Made by a program: the position numbers and the translations under genes
Notes under the pieces: model-generated
What the model saw: only the letters and a program-made list of their open reading frames with translations
What the model was told of the DNA's origin: nothing
Database searches by the model: none
In this document: in pieces, positions 27,470 through 35,107 of the stretch
Layout: the number at the start of each line of letters is the position of its first letter
Position numbering within the stretch: position 1 is the stretch's first letter
DNA from: Solwaraspora sp. WMMD792
GTDB lineage: Bacteria; Actinomycetota; Actinomycetes; Mycobacteriales; Micromonosporaceae
Length of the DNA stretch: 64,000 nucleotides
Assembly: GCF_029626105.1 (NCBI RefSeq)
Contig: NZ_JARUBH010000009.1
Span: forward strand, 1,736,001 to 1,800,000
Direction of reading: 5' to 3'

Positions 27470-29578
27470 TCACCTCCCTGTCGCGGCTTCGAGCCACTCC
27501 GGCAGCCCACGATCGAAATGCGGGGACCGGGCAAGACTGAACTGCATCCGTCGGCGCAGGGACGGCCCGGCGGCGAGGTCCGCGACCAACGAGGCGACGA
27601 CCTTGCGTACGGTCTCGTCGGCGTCGGCACTGGTCAACCAGCGCCCGAATGTGTGCCAGGCCGACGCGGACCGCGCCGGGGAAAGCAACGCCAACCGCCA
27701 AAGCTGCACCAGGGCACCGCTGTCGATTTCCTGCGCCGCCGCCCTGACCAGGAGATCGGGTACGCCGCCGGGTGAGTCGTCGTCCGTCTGCTCGGCGAGC
27801 TCGAGCAGGGCGTGGGCGGCGTGCGGTTGCAGCTGCCGATGCTCCGACCAGGTCACCAGCTCGGTGACGATCCGGTCTGCGGTGTGCGCGGTGTACAGCT
27901 GGCGGATGCCCTGAGCGACTGAGTACGTGTACTGCTGCATCGGATCCTGGGCGATGCGGCGCAGGTCGGCCAGGCTCCAGCTGAGGTCGGGCTGCTGCAG
28001 TCCGCTGGCGTAGACCCGGGCGGCGGCGTCCCGCTGATAGTTGCGCCCGCCACCGGCCCAGTCGCGGATCTGCCGACGGACGAGATGCCCCACCTGGCCA
28101 CCCATGTCCGCCGCGACCATCGCCCAGGCCGCCGCCTGGCGCAGTCGCGGCTTGGGCGAGGCCGCCCAGTTGTCGACGAGATCAGTGCAGACCCGGTCGA
28201 AGTCGTGGTGGGCGAGCAGACCGGCGGCCTCGGCGGCTGCCCGCTGCATCGGCTCGTCACTCGCGGCGACCAGCTTGTTCAGCCATTCGAGCAGGGCTGG
28301 TCGGGTGCTGTCGAACTCATGCCACGCCTCGTCGATGATCGCGCCCCGCATCGCGCCGTCGCGCAGCCAGGCCGAGCGGGACGACCCACCCGGCGAGTTC
28401 GTGGCGTCGCGGCTTTCGTGCCAGTCCACCTTGAGCGGCCCGAGCAGCTCCGAGACCGGATACTGCAGCGCCATCCGGCCCCAGTCGGTCCGCTTGGCCT
28501 GCCCGTCGATCTCCTCGAGCAGGAGACCTGCGGCCTCGAAGACGTAGTGCAGCGGCTGTCGGGCGAAGACGGCGTAGGCGATCCGGAAGGCCCGCTCGTG
28601 CTGATCGATCCGGCGCGGCCGGCGGCCGGTGCCGGTCTCCCCGGTGCCGCTGCGGTCGGTGCAGAGGACTTCCGCCGCGTGGGCCCTGCGGCGCGGCTGG
28701 GACCTGGCGAGCACCTGTGTCATGGCATCGTCGTCGGCCGGGCGGACTGCCCCGACAGCCTCGGCGATCGACACCGCCTCCTGCGGTCCGTAGCAGCTGT
28801 GCAGATCAGTGGTGAGACCGTCGTGTTGGAGGTACCCGTCCAGCGCCCGGTTGCTTTCCTCATCGGTCCACCCCAGCCGGTCGCACAGGTGATGACGTAG
28901 ATGAGCACGGAACACGGCGACGGGGTCAGGTGAGCGATGCGGCACCTCGGCCCCGGGCCGTGCACCTGCCCGGCTGTCGTCGTCGCGGATCAGCAGCAGG
29001 CTCGCGCCGTGTCGACGAAAAGTGCTGGCCAACAACCGGATCGCCCGGCCGTGCTTGTCACCTGGCAGCTGGAGGAGGTATCCGTGATCCTTCTTGATGC
29101 TGTCGCCGGCCCGGCTCAGCTCGCCGGGATCGACACCGTCCGGCAGCAGAATCTCGTGGACCCGGTCCGGGCCGTGCCGCCGAGCCAGCGCCACGATCGC
29201 GGTGCTGCGCCTGCCGGTGTACGGCCTGCCCCCGAGACCGGCCGCCGACAACTCGTCGAGCTTTCGTGCCAGCCCTTCGTCGGCGCTGGTTGACACGTAC
29301 ACCTTGAGCAGGTCGGCTATCCCCACCAGATCAGCGATGACGGGTCTCGCCGAGGGGGGACCCAGGTTGTTCACGATCCTGATCGTGTTGCCGACGCCGA
29401 CCGCTCCCACTCCGGAAATGCCCAGGCGGGAGATATCCAGTCGGGAGTAGACGGCAGAGACCCGGTCGCCGTACAGCTCCTCACCGACCTGTGGGTCCAG
29501 CGACCAGGACTCCGGGTCGGACTCGTCCTGCGGGCCGGCCTCCGGCTCGGTCTCGTCCTCAGGGGTTGCGTCACTCAT
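27470..29578 (-). CDS. Degenerate P-loop / helical-repeat protein of a probable conflict system
   Basis: The ATG at 29578 overlaps the cyclase stop as ATGA. The 702-residue product starts with an acidic, disordered tail. A short motif follows, GVGAVGVGNTIRIVNNLG, of the kind that precedes effector or NTPase modules in actinobacterial conflict proteins. Residues ~85-210 resemble a P-loop domain with a modified Walker A (GGRPYTGRRSTAIVALARR) and a Walker-B-like strand (GASLLLIRDDD). From ~330 to the end it is all helical, with HEAT-like units (AAAEAAGLLAHHDFDRV, LRQAAAWAMVAADMG, LQPHAAHALLELAE). No transmembrane helix. It probably senses a signal and transmits it between the cyclase and the SPFH-like protein. 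I do not recognise a named family. Confidence 0.55.
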   Translation of the reverse strand: MSDATPEDETEPEAGPQDESDPESWSLDPQVGEELYGDRVSAVYSRLDISRLGISGVGAVGVGNTIRIVNNLGPPSARPVIADLVGIADLLKVYVSTSADEGLARKLDELSAAGLGGRPYTGRRSTAIVALARRHGPDRVHEILLPDGVDPGELSRAGDSIKKDHGYLLQLPGDKHGRAIRLLASTFRRHGASLLLIRDDDSRAGARPGAEVPHRSPDPVAVFRAHLRHHLCDRLGWTDEESNRALDGYLQHDGLTTDLHSCYGPQEAVSIAEAVGAVRPADDDAMTQVLARSQPRRRAHAAEVLCTDRSGTGETGTGRRPRRIDQHERAFRIAYAVFARQPLHYVFEAAGLLLEEIDGQAKRTDWGRMALQYPVSELLGPLKVDWHESRDATNSPGGSSRSAWLRDGAMRGAIIDEAWHEFDSTRPALLEWLNKLVAASDEPMQRAAAEAAGLLAHHDFDRVCTDLVDNWAASPKPRLRQAAAWAMVAADMGGQVGHLVRRQIRDWAGGGRNYQRDAAARVYASGLQQPDLSWSLADLRRIAQDPMQQYTYSVAQGIRQLYTAHTADRIVTELVTWSEHRQLQPHAAHALLELAEQTDDDSPGGVPDLLVRAAAQEIDSGALVQLWRLALLSPARSASAWHTFGRWLTSADADETVRKVVASLVADLAAGPSLRRRMQFSLARSPHFDRGLPEWLEAATGR

Positions 29579-30408
29579 CGAGGCGACTCCCACGAACCGA
29601 GACCCCCGGGCCAGCCGGACACCTCGATGGAGTTCTTGTTGCCGACCGTACCGATTCCCGGAATCTGGATGTCCCGTGCCGACACGCCACCGTCTGCGGG
29701 GCGAGGCCGGGGACCGGGCCGCCGATCGTCGACGCCCGCGCCGCCGGGACCGTCATCCGGCTGGTCGGGCACGGAATCCTGTGGGTCTGGCCGGTCACCG
29801 GTCGCTGGGATGCTCTCGCCCGGGACGTAGATCCAGGCGGCGGCCTCGAAGCCCTTGTCCGCGATCCGCGCGGTCACCGGCTGGAAGTGATCCAGCCGAA
29901 GGTCCTGGTACTGCCGGACGATGTCCTGGTAGAGCCGATCCGACACGATCAGCGCGACCGCGGCGTCCGGGAACTGCCGTAGCGCGGTCTTGAGCTGGGG
30001 TGAGTCGACCAGCCGGCAGACTGTCACGACCGCGTCGCTCGGAAATCCGTTGGCCCCGTCGAGATGGACCGGACCTTCGTGGACAGCGACGCGCAGGCGG
30101 ATCCGAGCCTCGTCGCTGAGTCCGCGGTTGGTCTCGCGCAATAGCCGGTCAAGAACCGGGGTCAGCCGGGCCAGGACCGCCCGTTCACTCGTCCCCTGCG
30201 GGAGGATGGCGAGCTCGCCGTCCCCACCCTGCTGGATCTGCCAACTGGCGCGATCGAAGCCCACCTCGCTGCACGCCGCCGCCATGACCTCCTGAAAGGT
30301 CAGCTGCGCACGGTACTGCAGGACGTTGTCTCGACGGCTGTAGGACTCCATGTCCACGGCGACCAGGACACGCCGGTCCGGATCTTTGATGTAAGGCATG
30401 CTCTCCAT
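29575..30408 (-). CDS. Class III nucleotidyl-cyclase-like protein
   Basis: The 277-residue protein begins with a cyclase homology domain (~1-200). The first metal Asp is in VLVAVDMESYS, the second in QQGGDGELAILP (compare GDG in classical cyclases). RLRVAVHEGPVHLD matches the strand before the dimer loop, and SDAVVTVCRLVDS corresponds to the motif with the transition-state residues: the Arg is kept, the usual Asn is replaced by Val. Then comes a Pro/Asp-rich linker and the ending IGTVGNKNSIEVSG, which resembles a motif in the next gene. It should make a cyclic mononucleotide; the base cannot be read. It faces a Pycsar-type membrane effector and a cyclic-nucleotide-binding regulator across 153 bases. 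Confidence 0.7.
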   Translation of the reverse strand: MESMPYIKDPDRRVLVAVDMESYSRRDNVLQYRAQLTFQEVMAAACSEVGFDRASWQIQQGGDGELAILPQGTSERAVLARLTPVLDRLLRETNRGLSDEARIRLRVAVHEGPVHLDGANGFPSDAVVTVCRLVDSPQLKTALRQFPDAAVALIVSDRLYQDIVRQYQDLRLDHFQPVTARIADKGFEAAAWIYVPGESIPATGDRPDPQDSVPDQPDDGPGGAGVDDRRPGPRPRPADGGVSARDIQIPGIGTVGNKNSIEVSGWPGGLGSWESPR

Positions 30409-30561
30409 CTCCCACTGGGCGACAAGACCGTTCGATGCTCATCTCTACAGAACGGCGGCGATGGGGATCCCATAAAAGGATGGAATTAGCGCGACAGTCG
30501 AATGCGCGACAAGTGGTGCTCCGACGCTGTGGCTACCGCCGGCCTCACGTTCACTTGATGT

Positions 30562-31098
30562 ATGGAGCGGATGAAGAGGGCGAGCTGCGGCGTCGGCCCG
30601 GACGCGTGGCGCGATCTTCAGGTTGGTCTGACCACAGTGGCCTCGCTGCAGACATCGATCAGACACGCTGACGCGAAGGCACTTGCCCTGCTGTCGATCG
30701 AAGGTGCCATCGCGGCAACGGTCGCCGACCAGGCCCTGCCGACGATGCTCGACGGCACCCCTGCGGTCGTGGCGATCTCGGTCTGCCTCGCGGCCGGGAT
30801 GCTCGTCGCCATGGTGGTCGCCACCTGCCGGCTCGCGATGGCGTTCCAGCCGCGCATGGCCGGTGTGGGAGGCGCCAACCGGTTCGGGTTTCCGGACCTC
30901 GGTTCGGCTGGCGGGCGCCCGTCGGCCGCCTGCGTCCAACAGCAGCGGGACGAGGCATGGGACCTCGCGGTCGTCCTCGCCCGTATCGCCCTGGCCAAGT
31001 ACCTCTTGATCAAGAACTGTATGCCCTGGTTCCTGGTGGCGGTCGGCTTTGCCGGCGGCTTGCTGGTCGTCACCGGTGTGGCAGGGCCCTCGTCCTGA
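30562..31098 (+). CDS. Pycsar-type transmembrane effector (DUF5706-like)
   Basis: The 178-residue product starts at ATG 30562 (ATG 30571 is possible). After a short helical start it has IRHADAKALALLSIEGAI, the family's D-x-K-A helix leading into the membrane, then VVAISVCLAAGMLVAMVVATCRL (second helix), a soluble loop, and YLLIKNCMPWFLVAVGFAGGLLVV (last helix). The three-helix layout with the ADAKA motif is that of Pycsar effector membrane proteins, which depolarise the membrane when a cyclic mononucleotide accumulates. The divergent cyclase-like gene and the following Crp-like gene support this role. It lacks its own nucleotide-binding domain. Confidence 0.65.
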   Translation: MERMKRASCGVGPDAWRDLQVGLTTVASLQTSIRHADAKALALLSIEGAIAATVADQALPTMLDGTPAVVAISVCLAAGMLVAMVVATCRLAMAFQPRMAGVGGANRFGFPDLGSAGGRPSAACVQQQRDEAWDLAVVLARIALAKYLLIKNCMPWFLVAVGFAGGLLVVTGVAGPSS

Positions 31099-31169
31099 GT
31101 CGAGCTTCGGACAGTAGCGAACTCGAAGCTGAACGTGAATGATGTCTCTCGGACCGCGAGGAGGTGCAG

Positions 31170-31856
31170 ATGGAGAAGAACGCCCCGTGGCCGCCGGGAA
31201 CCTTCCTGGCCCGGCTTCAACCGTCGACGCGCGTACGCCTCCTGTCGGTCGGAGTCCGACGCTCCGTCAAGGAAGCGCAGGTCATTCTCCGGGAGGGCGC
31301 TGAAGAGTCCTATGTGATCCTACTGGAGGACGCACTGGTCAAGGTCACCGCCGCGTTGACCGACGGTCGGCACGCCCTGCTGTCGATCCGTGTCTCCGGC
31401 GACATCATCGGCGAGATATCCGCATTGAACGAGACACCGAGGACGGCGACGGTCACCGCCTGCCGCCCATCGGTGATCCGCGTCATCCACCGAAACGAAT
31501 TCATGGCATTTCTCCGTGACAACCCCGACGCTGCCCTCACCGTGGCCGGGATCATCGCGGACCGTCTCCGCTGGGCCAACCGGCGTCGGATCGACTTCAC
31601 TCACTACCCGCTACGTGTTCGCCTCGCCCGGGTTCTGTGGGAGATCGCCGCCGCCTACGGTCGGCGGAGCCCACAGGGCATGGTCGTCGACATCCGGTTG
31701 ACCCAGGACGAGATGGCCACCCTCTGTGGCGCCGCCCAGGTCAGCCTGCAGAAAGCACTCAGTGAACTTCGGTCGGAGGGCATCGTCTCGACCCACTACC
31801 GGGGGATCGTCGTACGAGACAGCGAAGCACTGCGCTCGGTAGCAGACCTCGCCTGA
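31170..31856 (+). CDS. Crp/Fnr family cyclic-nucleotide-binding regulator
   Basis: The ATG at 31170 sits 5 bases after GAGGAGG. The 228-residue protein has a cyclic-nucleotide-binding beta-roll (~15-130: VILREGAEESYVILL, VSGDIIGEISALNETPRTATVTA, close to the phosphate-binding cassette GExxL....R[ST]A), the dimer helix (NPDAALTVAGIIADRLRW) and a C-terminal winged helix (LTQDEMATLCGAAQVSLQKALSELRSEGIV). The cassette keeps Gly, Glu and the Arg-Thr-Ala, so it should bind a cyclic nucleotide. It follows the membrane effector by 71 bases, probably in one transcript, and may sense the product of the divergent cyclase and control the locus. Confidence 0.88.
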   Translation: MEKNAPWPPGTFLARLQPSTRVRLLSVGVRRSVKEAQVILREGAEESYVILLEDALVKVTAALTDGRHALLSIRVSGDIIGEISALNETPRTATVTACRPSVIRVIHRNEFMAFLRDNPDAALTVAGIIADRLRWANRRRIDFTHYPLRVRLARVLWEIAAAYGRRSPQGMVVDIRLTQDEMATLCGAAQVSLQKALSELRSEGIVSTHYRGIVVRDSEALRSVADLA

Positions 31857-31978
31857 GCGAGATCGGTGTCCGGAATCCGGGTATGGCCAGGCGGTGGCAG
31901 CTGCCCGGTCTGGCCCCGCGCACTACGCTGGTCGATGCGCCCGGTGCATCGCCCGGGGCGGAGGACGAGGGATCGTGA

Positions 31979-32593
31979 GTGTCTTTGACAGCTGAGCCGG
32001 GCATCCTGTTGGCGCCTCGGCGTCGGCGCGCCGCTCCGATGGTCGGTAAGGTGCTGGCCGGAGCAGTCGGCCTCGCCGGTGCCCTCGCACTCATCGCTGT
32101 CCTTGTCGACCCGGGCACGGTTGCGGTCACCCCGTCAGCGCTGCAGATCGGCGTGGCGGCGCTCGGCGTGGTGATGTTCGTCGGCGGAATCATGATCGGC
32201 ATGGACGGGGTGACCGACCTCCTCGCCGCCCGGCGGGTCAAGCGCCTGATGCCACAGAAGACGATCCTGCTCAATGCGCAGGGGCTGCGGTTCACCTCGG
32301 CGTTCCACGGCCAGGTGCTGGAGATCCCCGTCCCCTGGGATGAGGTCGACGGCTGCGCATTCCGGCCGGGTCATGGGGGGAACGAGTTCCTCTGTTTCGA
32401 CGTGCCGGGCCGGCGCTCGGCTCCGCCGGTGCCGGGTGCATCGGCCCAGGAACAGATGATGCTGGCCGACTTGTATGCGTTTGGCACCCCGTTCACCGTC
32501 AACCTGGCGAAATGCCCAGACGTCGACACCGCACACCTTGACCGTGAACTACGTCGTTGGACCAACGGCCGCTGCTATCTGCCGCCGAGGTGA
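31979..32593 (+). CDS. Two-helix membrane protein of unknown function
   Basis: Starts with GTG at 31979, 7-12 bases after GGAGGACGAGGG. The 204-residue product has two membrane helices (VLAGAVGLAGALALIAVLV and IGVAALGVVMFVGGIMIGM) and then a soluble beta-rich domain (TILLNAQGLRFTSAFHGQ, EIPVPWDEVDGCAF, FLCFDVPG) that resembles the PH-like domain of many small actinobacterial membrane proteins. It ends with a helix (DTAHLDRELRRWTNGR). Not clearly part of the Crp operon. Function unknown. Confidence 0.72.
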   Translation: MSLTAEPGILLAPRRRRAAPMVGKVLAGAVGLAGALALIAVLVDPGTVAVTPSALQIGVAALGVVMFVGGIMIGMDGVTDLLAARRVKRLMPQKTILLNAQGLRFTSAFHGQVLEIPVPWDEVDGCAFRPGHGGNEFLCFDVPGRRSAPPVPGASAQEQMMLADLYAFGTPFTVNLAKCPDVDTAHLDRELRRWTNGRCYLPPR

Positions 32594-32612
32594 CCAATGG
32601 CCCGCCCGCTGC

Positions 32613-32972
32613 TCAGAGCCGGTGGGTCAGGTTGATCAGGTTGCCGTCGGGGTCGGCGAGGTGTGCCACCCGCTGACCCCACGGCGTGTCGTCAGGTGGA
32701 GCGAGCACCGTGCCGCCGGCCGCCTCGACCTGGCCGAGCAGTGCGTCCACGTCGTCGACGTCGATGCTCAGCAGTACCCGCGACGGCGCGGACACATCGG
32801 CGCGCTCCTCGTTGACGATGCCGAACTCCGACTCGCCGTGCCGCAACCCGACGAAGAACACCGGGCCGTCGGCGGGATGCTGGCGGACCTGCTCGGCACC
32901 GAGCACCGTTTCGTAGAACTTCTGCAGGCGCGGCAGGTCCGGCGTACTGATGATGGGCTGAATGCTGGCCAT
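32613..32972 (-). CDS. VOC family (glyoxalase/bleomycin-resistance-like) protein
   Basis: Starts at ATG 32972. The 119-residue single-domain protein has two beta-alpha-beta-beta-beta units: PIISTPDLPRLQKFYETVLG and VLLSIDVDDVDALLGQVEAAGG, with the C-terminal GQRVAHLADPDGNLINL containing the usual metal/substrate residues (Asp-Pro-Asp-Gly-Asn). Members include glyoxalases, dioxygenases and antibiotic-binding proteins; the substrate cannot be told. It is convergent with the two-helix membrane protein gene. Confidence 0.88.
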   Translation of the reverse strand: MASIQPIISTPDLPRLQKFYETVLGAEQVRQHPADGPVFFVGLRHGESEFGIVNEERADVSAPSRVLLSIDVDDVDALLGQVEAAGGTVLAPPDDTPWGQRVAHLADPDGNLINLTHRL

Positions 32973-33046
32973 GCCCCGCACCCTACGATCCGCCACCGAC
33001 ATTGACCCGGACATCCGGCGGGACGACTGGCACGGCGGCGGACGGG

Positions 33047-33678
33047 TCAGGGCCGGCGGCGGACGGCGAGGAACGTGACTGCGGTGAGCACGGCCGCCAC
33101 GCCCAGGTAGACGCCGGACTCGGCGACCTGCAGCTGCCAGTACGTCCACGAGGTGGCCTCGCGTACCGCACGTGCGCCGCCCAATTGGACGATGCCCAGC
33201 ACCGGCACGCTGAGCGCCATCGCGATGTGCGTGTTGCGGGTCACCGCACCCAACGCCGCGCCGGGGTGAGCGCGAACAGCACCCGGGCCAGCGGGACCAG
33301 ATCATGCGACTCGTAGGCGAACCAGCGCATCGGGTCGCCGTCGGTCGTCGGCAACCCCCAGGTGACGACGGCGGTCACCACGGTGGCGGCGGCCAGCGAC
33401 CCGGCCGCCGCGACCGCCAGCCGGGCGGCCAGCCAGTGGCCGCGCGGCCGGCTCTGCGTCCAGGCCAGCCGGTGGGTGCCCTGCTCCAGGTCGCGGGCCA
33501 CCAGCGGCACGCCCCAGAACATGCAGACCCCGATGGTCAGGTAGCCGGCGAACAGCTGGGTGATGGTGACGAACTCGGTGTCGACGTGCGCGGCCGCCGT
33601 CAACCCGGCGTACAGGCAGATCAGGATCGCGGCGGCGATGAACGGGAACCGCTGCTGACGCCAGGCGAGCCAGATCAT
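33047..33678 (-). pseudogene. ABC transporter permease, frameshifted and internally deleted
   Basis: The first 130 residues (IWLAWRQQRFPFIAAAIL..., VPLVARDLEQGTHRLAWTQ, VTAVVTWGLP) are the start of a permease of the type encoded with YtrA-like regulators. The frame then ends in a nonsense tail at 33241. A second frame takes over around 33253 (LGAVTRNTHIAMALSVPV) and ends with a helix normally found at the extreme C-terminus (YWQLQVAESGVYLGVAAVL). A large middle portion present in homologues seems to be lost, in addition to the 1-base shift. So the permease is probably non-functional. Its start overlaps the ATPase gene as ATGA. Confidence 0.7.
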
Positions 33679-34604
33679 CGGGTCTCCTTTCCCGCCGGCA
33701 GACCGGCCGCGACGAGGGTGGGCGCGGGCAGGCAGACGGCGTCCGGGTTGCGCAGGTACGCCAGCACCAGCTCCTCCAGGCCGGGCACCTGCCCGCCGTC
33801 GTGGCTGGCCGGCTCACCGCGTACCACTGTCGACGCCTGCCGGACCAGCGCGGTGGTCTGCCGGGCCGTGACGCTCAGGTGTACGGGCGGCGGGTCCGCC
33901 GCCCGCAGCCGCTGCGCCAGCTCGGCCGGCCCGGTCAGCACCCGGTGCGCTTCGGTCAACTCGTCGAAACCGCCGGCCACCTGCAGTCGACCCCGGTTGA
34001 GTAGCAGCAGGCAGTCGCAGGTGTCGACCAGGTCGGCCAGGATGTGCGAGGAGAGCACCACGGTGGCGCCGGTGTCGGCGACGGCGGCCATCAGCGCACC
34101 CATCACCTCGGTACGGGCCAGCGGGTCCAGGTCGGCGAGCGGCTCGTCGAGCAGCAGCAGCTCGGCGCGTTTACCCAGGGCGAGGGTCAAGGCGACCAGG
34201 GTGCGCTGCCCACCGGAGAGGGTCCGGATCCGCTGCCGCAGCGGGATGCCGTAGTCGTCGAGCCGGGCCCGCGCCCCACCGGTGTCGAAGGCCGGGTTGG
34301 TGGCCCGGCCGAAGTGGAGCATCTCGGCCACGGTGAACCCGGCGAACAGCGGCTTGTCCTGGGCGACGAACGCGACCCGGGCCAGGTCGTGGCCGCCGCC
34401 GGTGAGTGGCCGTCCGCCGACCCGGACCTGCCCGGCGCTGGGGGTGAGCAGGCCGACCGCCAGGTGCAGCAGGGTGGTCTTGCCGGCACCGTTCGGGCCG
34501 ACGAGCGCGGTGACCGTGCCGGCCGGTACGGCGAGCGTGCAGTCGCGCAGCGCCCAGCTGCGTCCGTACCGTTTGCCCAGGCCGGTGGTCTCCAGCGTGG
34601 TCAT
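33675..34604 (-). CDS. ABC transporter ATP-binding protein
   Basis: 309-residue ATPase with every motif: Walker A LVGPNGAGKTTLL (~36-46), Q-loop FVAQDKPLF, signature LSGGQRTLVAL, Walker B LLLLDEPLADLD, and the switch His in VLSSHILADL. It resembles exporters of the YtrB/CcmA type for drugs or peptides. It lies between a GntR-type regulator gene (ATGA overlap) and the broken permease, so the transporter it would energise may no longer be complete. ATPases of this kind can also affect ribosomes or cell-wall stress responses. Confidence 0.93.
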   Translation of the reverse strand: MTTLETTGLGKRYGRSWALRDCTLAVPAGTVTALVGPNGAGKTTLLHLAVGLLTPSAGQVRVGGRPLTGGGHDLARVAFVAQDKPLFAGFTVAEMLHFGRATNPAFDTGGARARLDDYGIPLRQRIRTLSGGQRTLVALTLALGKRAELLLLDEPLADLDPLARTEVMGALMAAVADTGATVVLSSHILADLVDTCDCLLLLNRGRLQVAGGFDELTEAHRVLTGPAELAQRLRAADPPPVHLSVTARQTTALVRQASTVVRGEPASHDGGQVPGLEELVLAYLRNPDAVCLPAPTLVAAGLPAGKETR

Positions 34605-35017
34605 CCGGTCCGCCCCGGCCGGTCGTCCGTCGTCTGGGGTGACGCGCTCTCGGCCAGTTCGGCCGCCAGGACGGCGCGCAGGTCGTCGTCGTCCAGGCCG
34701 GCGGCGCGGGCGGTGGCGACCCAGGCCGCGAGCTGCGTGCGGATCGCCGGGTCCCAGGCCGCGCGGCGCGCCGACAGCGACGCCAGCACGAAGGTGCCGA
34801 CGCCGGGCCGGGACTGCACCACGCCGTCGCGTTCCAGTTCGCGGTACGCCTTGTGCACCGTGTTCTGGTTGATGCCGAGTGCGGCGACGACCTCCCGGGC
34901 GGTCGGCAGCCGGTCGCCCTCCTGCAGCCAGCCGAGCCGCACCGCCTGGCGTACCTGCTGCACCAACTGCAGGTACGGGGTGACGCCGGACCGGCGGTCC
35001 AACCTGAACTCGATCAC
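34601..35017 (-). CDS. GntR family (YtrA type) transcriptional regulator
   Basis: 138-residue regulator with an N-terminal winged helix (VTPYLQLVQQVRQAVRLGWL, PTAREVVAALGINQNTVHKAYRELERDGVV) and only a short C-terminal dimerisation tail, the mark of the YtrA subfamily. It heads the operon with the ABC ATPase and broken permease and overlaps the ATPase start as ATGA. YtrA-type proteins repress their own ABC operon until a cell-envelope-acting compound appears; the inverted repeat just upstream is the likely operator. Confidence 0.93.
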   Translation of the reverse strand: MIEFRLDRRSGVTPYLQLVQQVRQAVRLGWLQEGDRLPTAREVVAALGINQNTVHKAYRELERDGVVQSRPGVGTFVLASLSARRAAWDPAIRTQLAAWVATARAAGLDDDDLRAVLAAELAESASPQTTDDRPGRTG

Positions 35018-35029
35018 GCCGCGACTCCC

Positions 35030-35053
35030 ATTCTGCTAGGTTACTAGCAGAAT
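35030..35053. promoter_or_regulatory. GntR/YtrA operator: inverted repeat upstream of the regulator
   Basis: ATTCTGCTAG (35030-35039) and CTAGCAGAAT (35044-35053) are perfect reverse complements separated by GTTA. The site lies 13 bases upstream of the GntR start codon and is AT-rich amid GC-rich DNA. YtrA-type regulators bind such repeats in their own promoter. Confidence 0.85.
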
Positions 35054-35107
35054 AGCACTATGTCTGTGTGGGGCCGGGTGCGCCGGAGGGCCAGGGATCG
35101 TGAGCGG

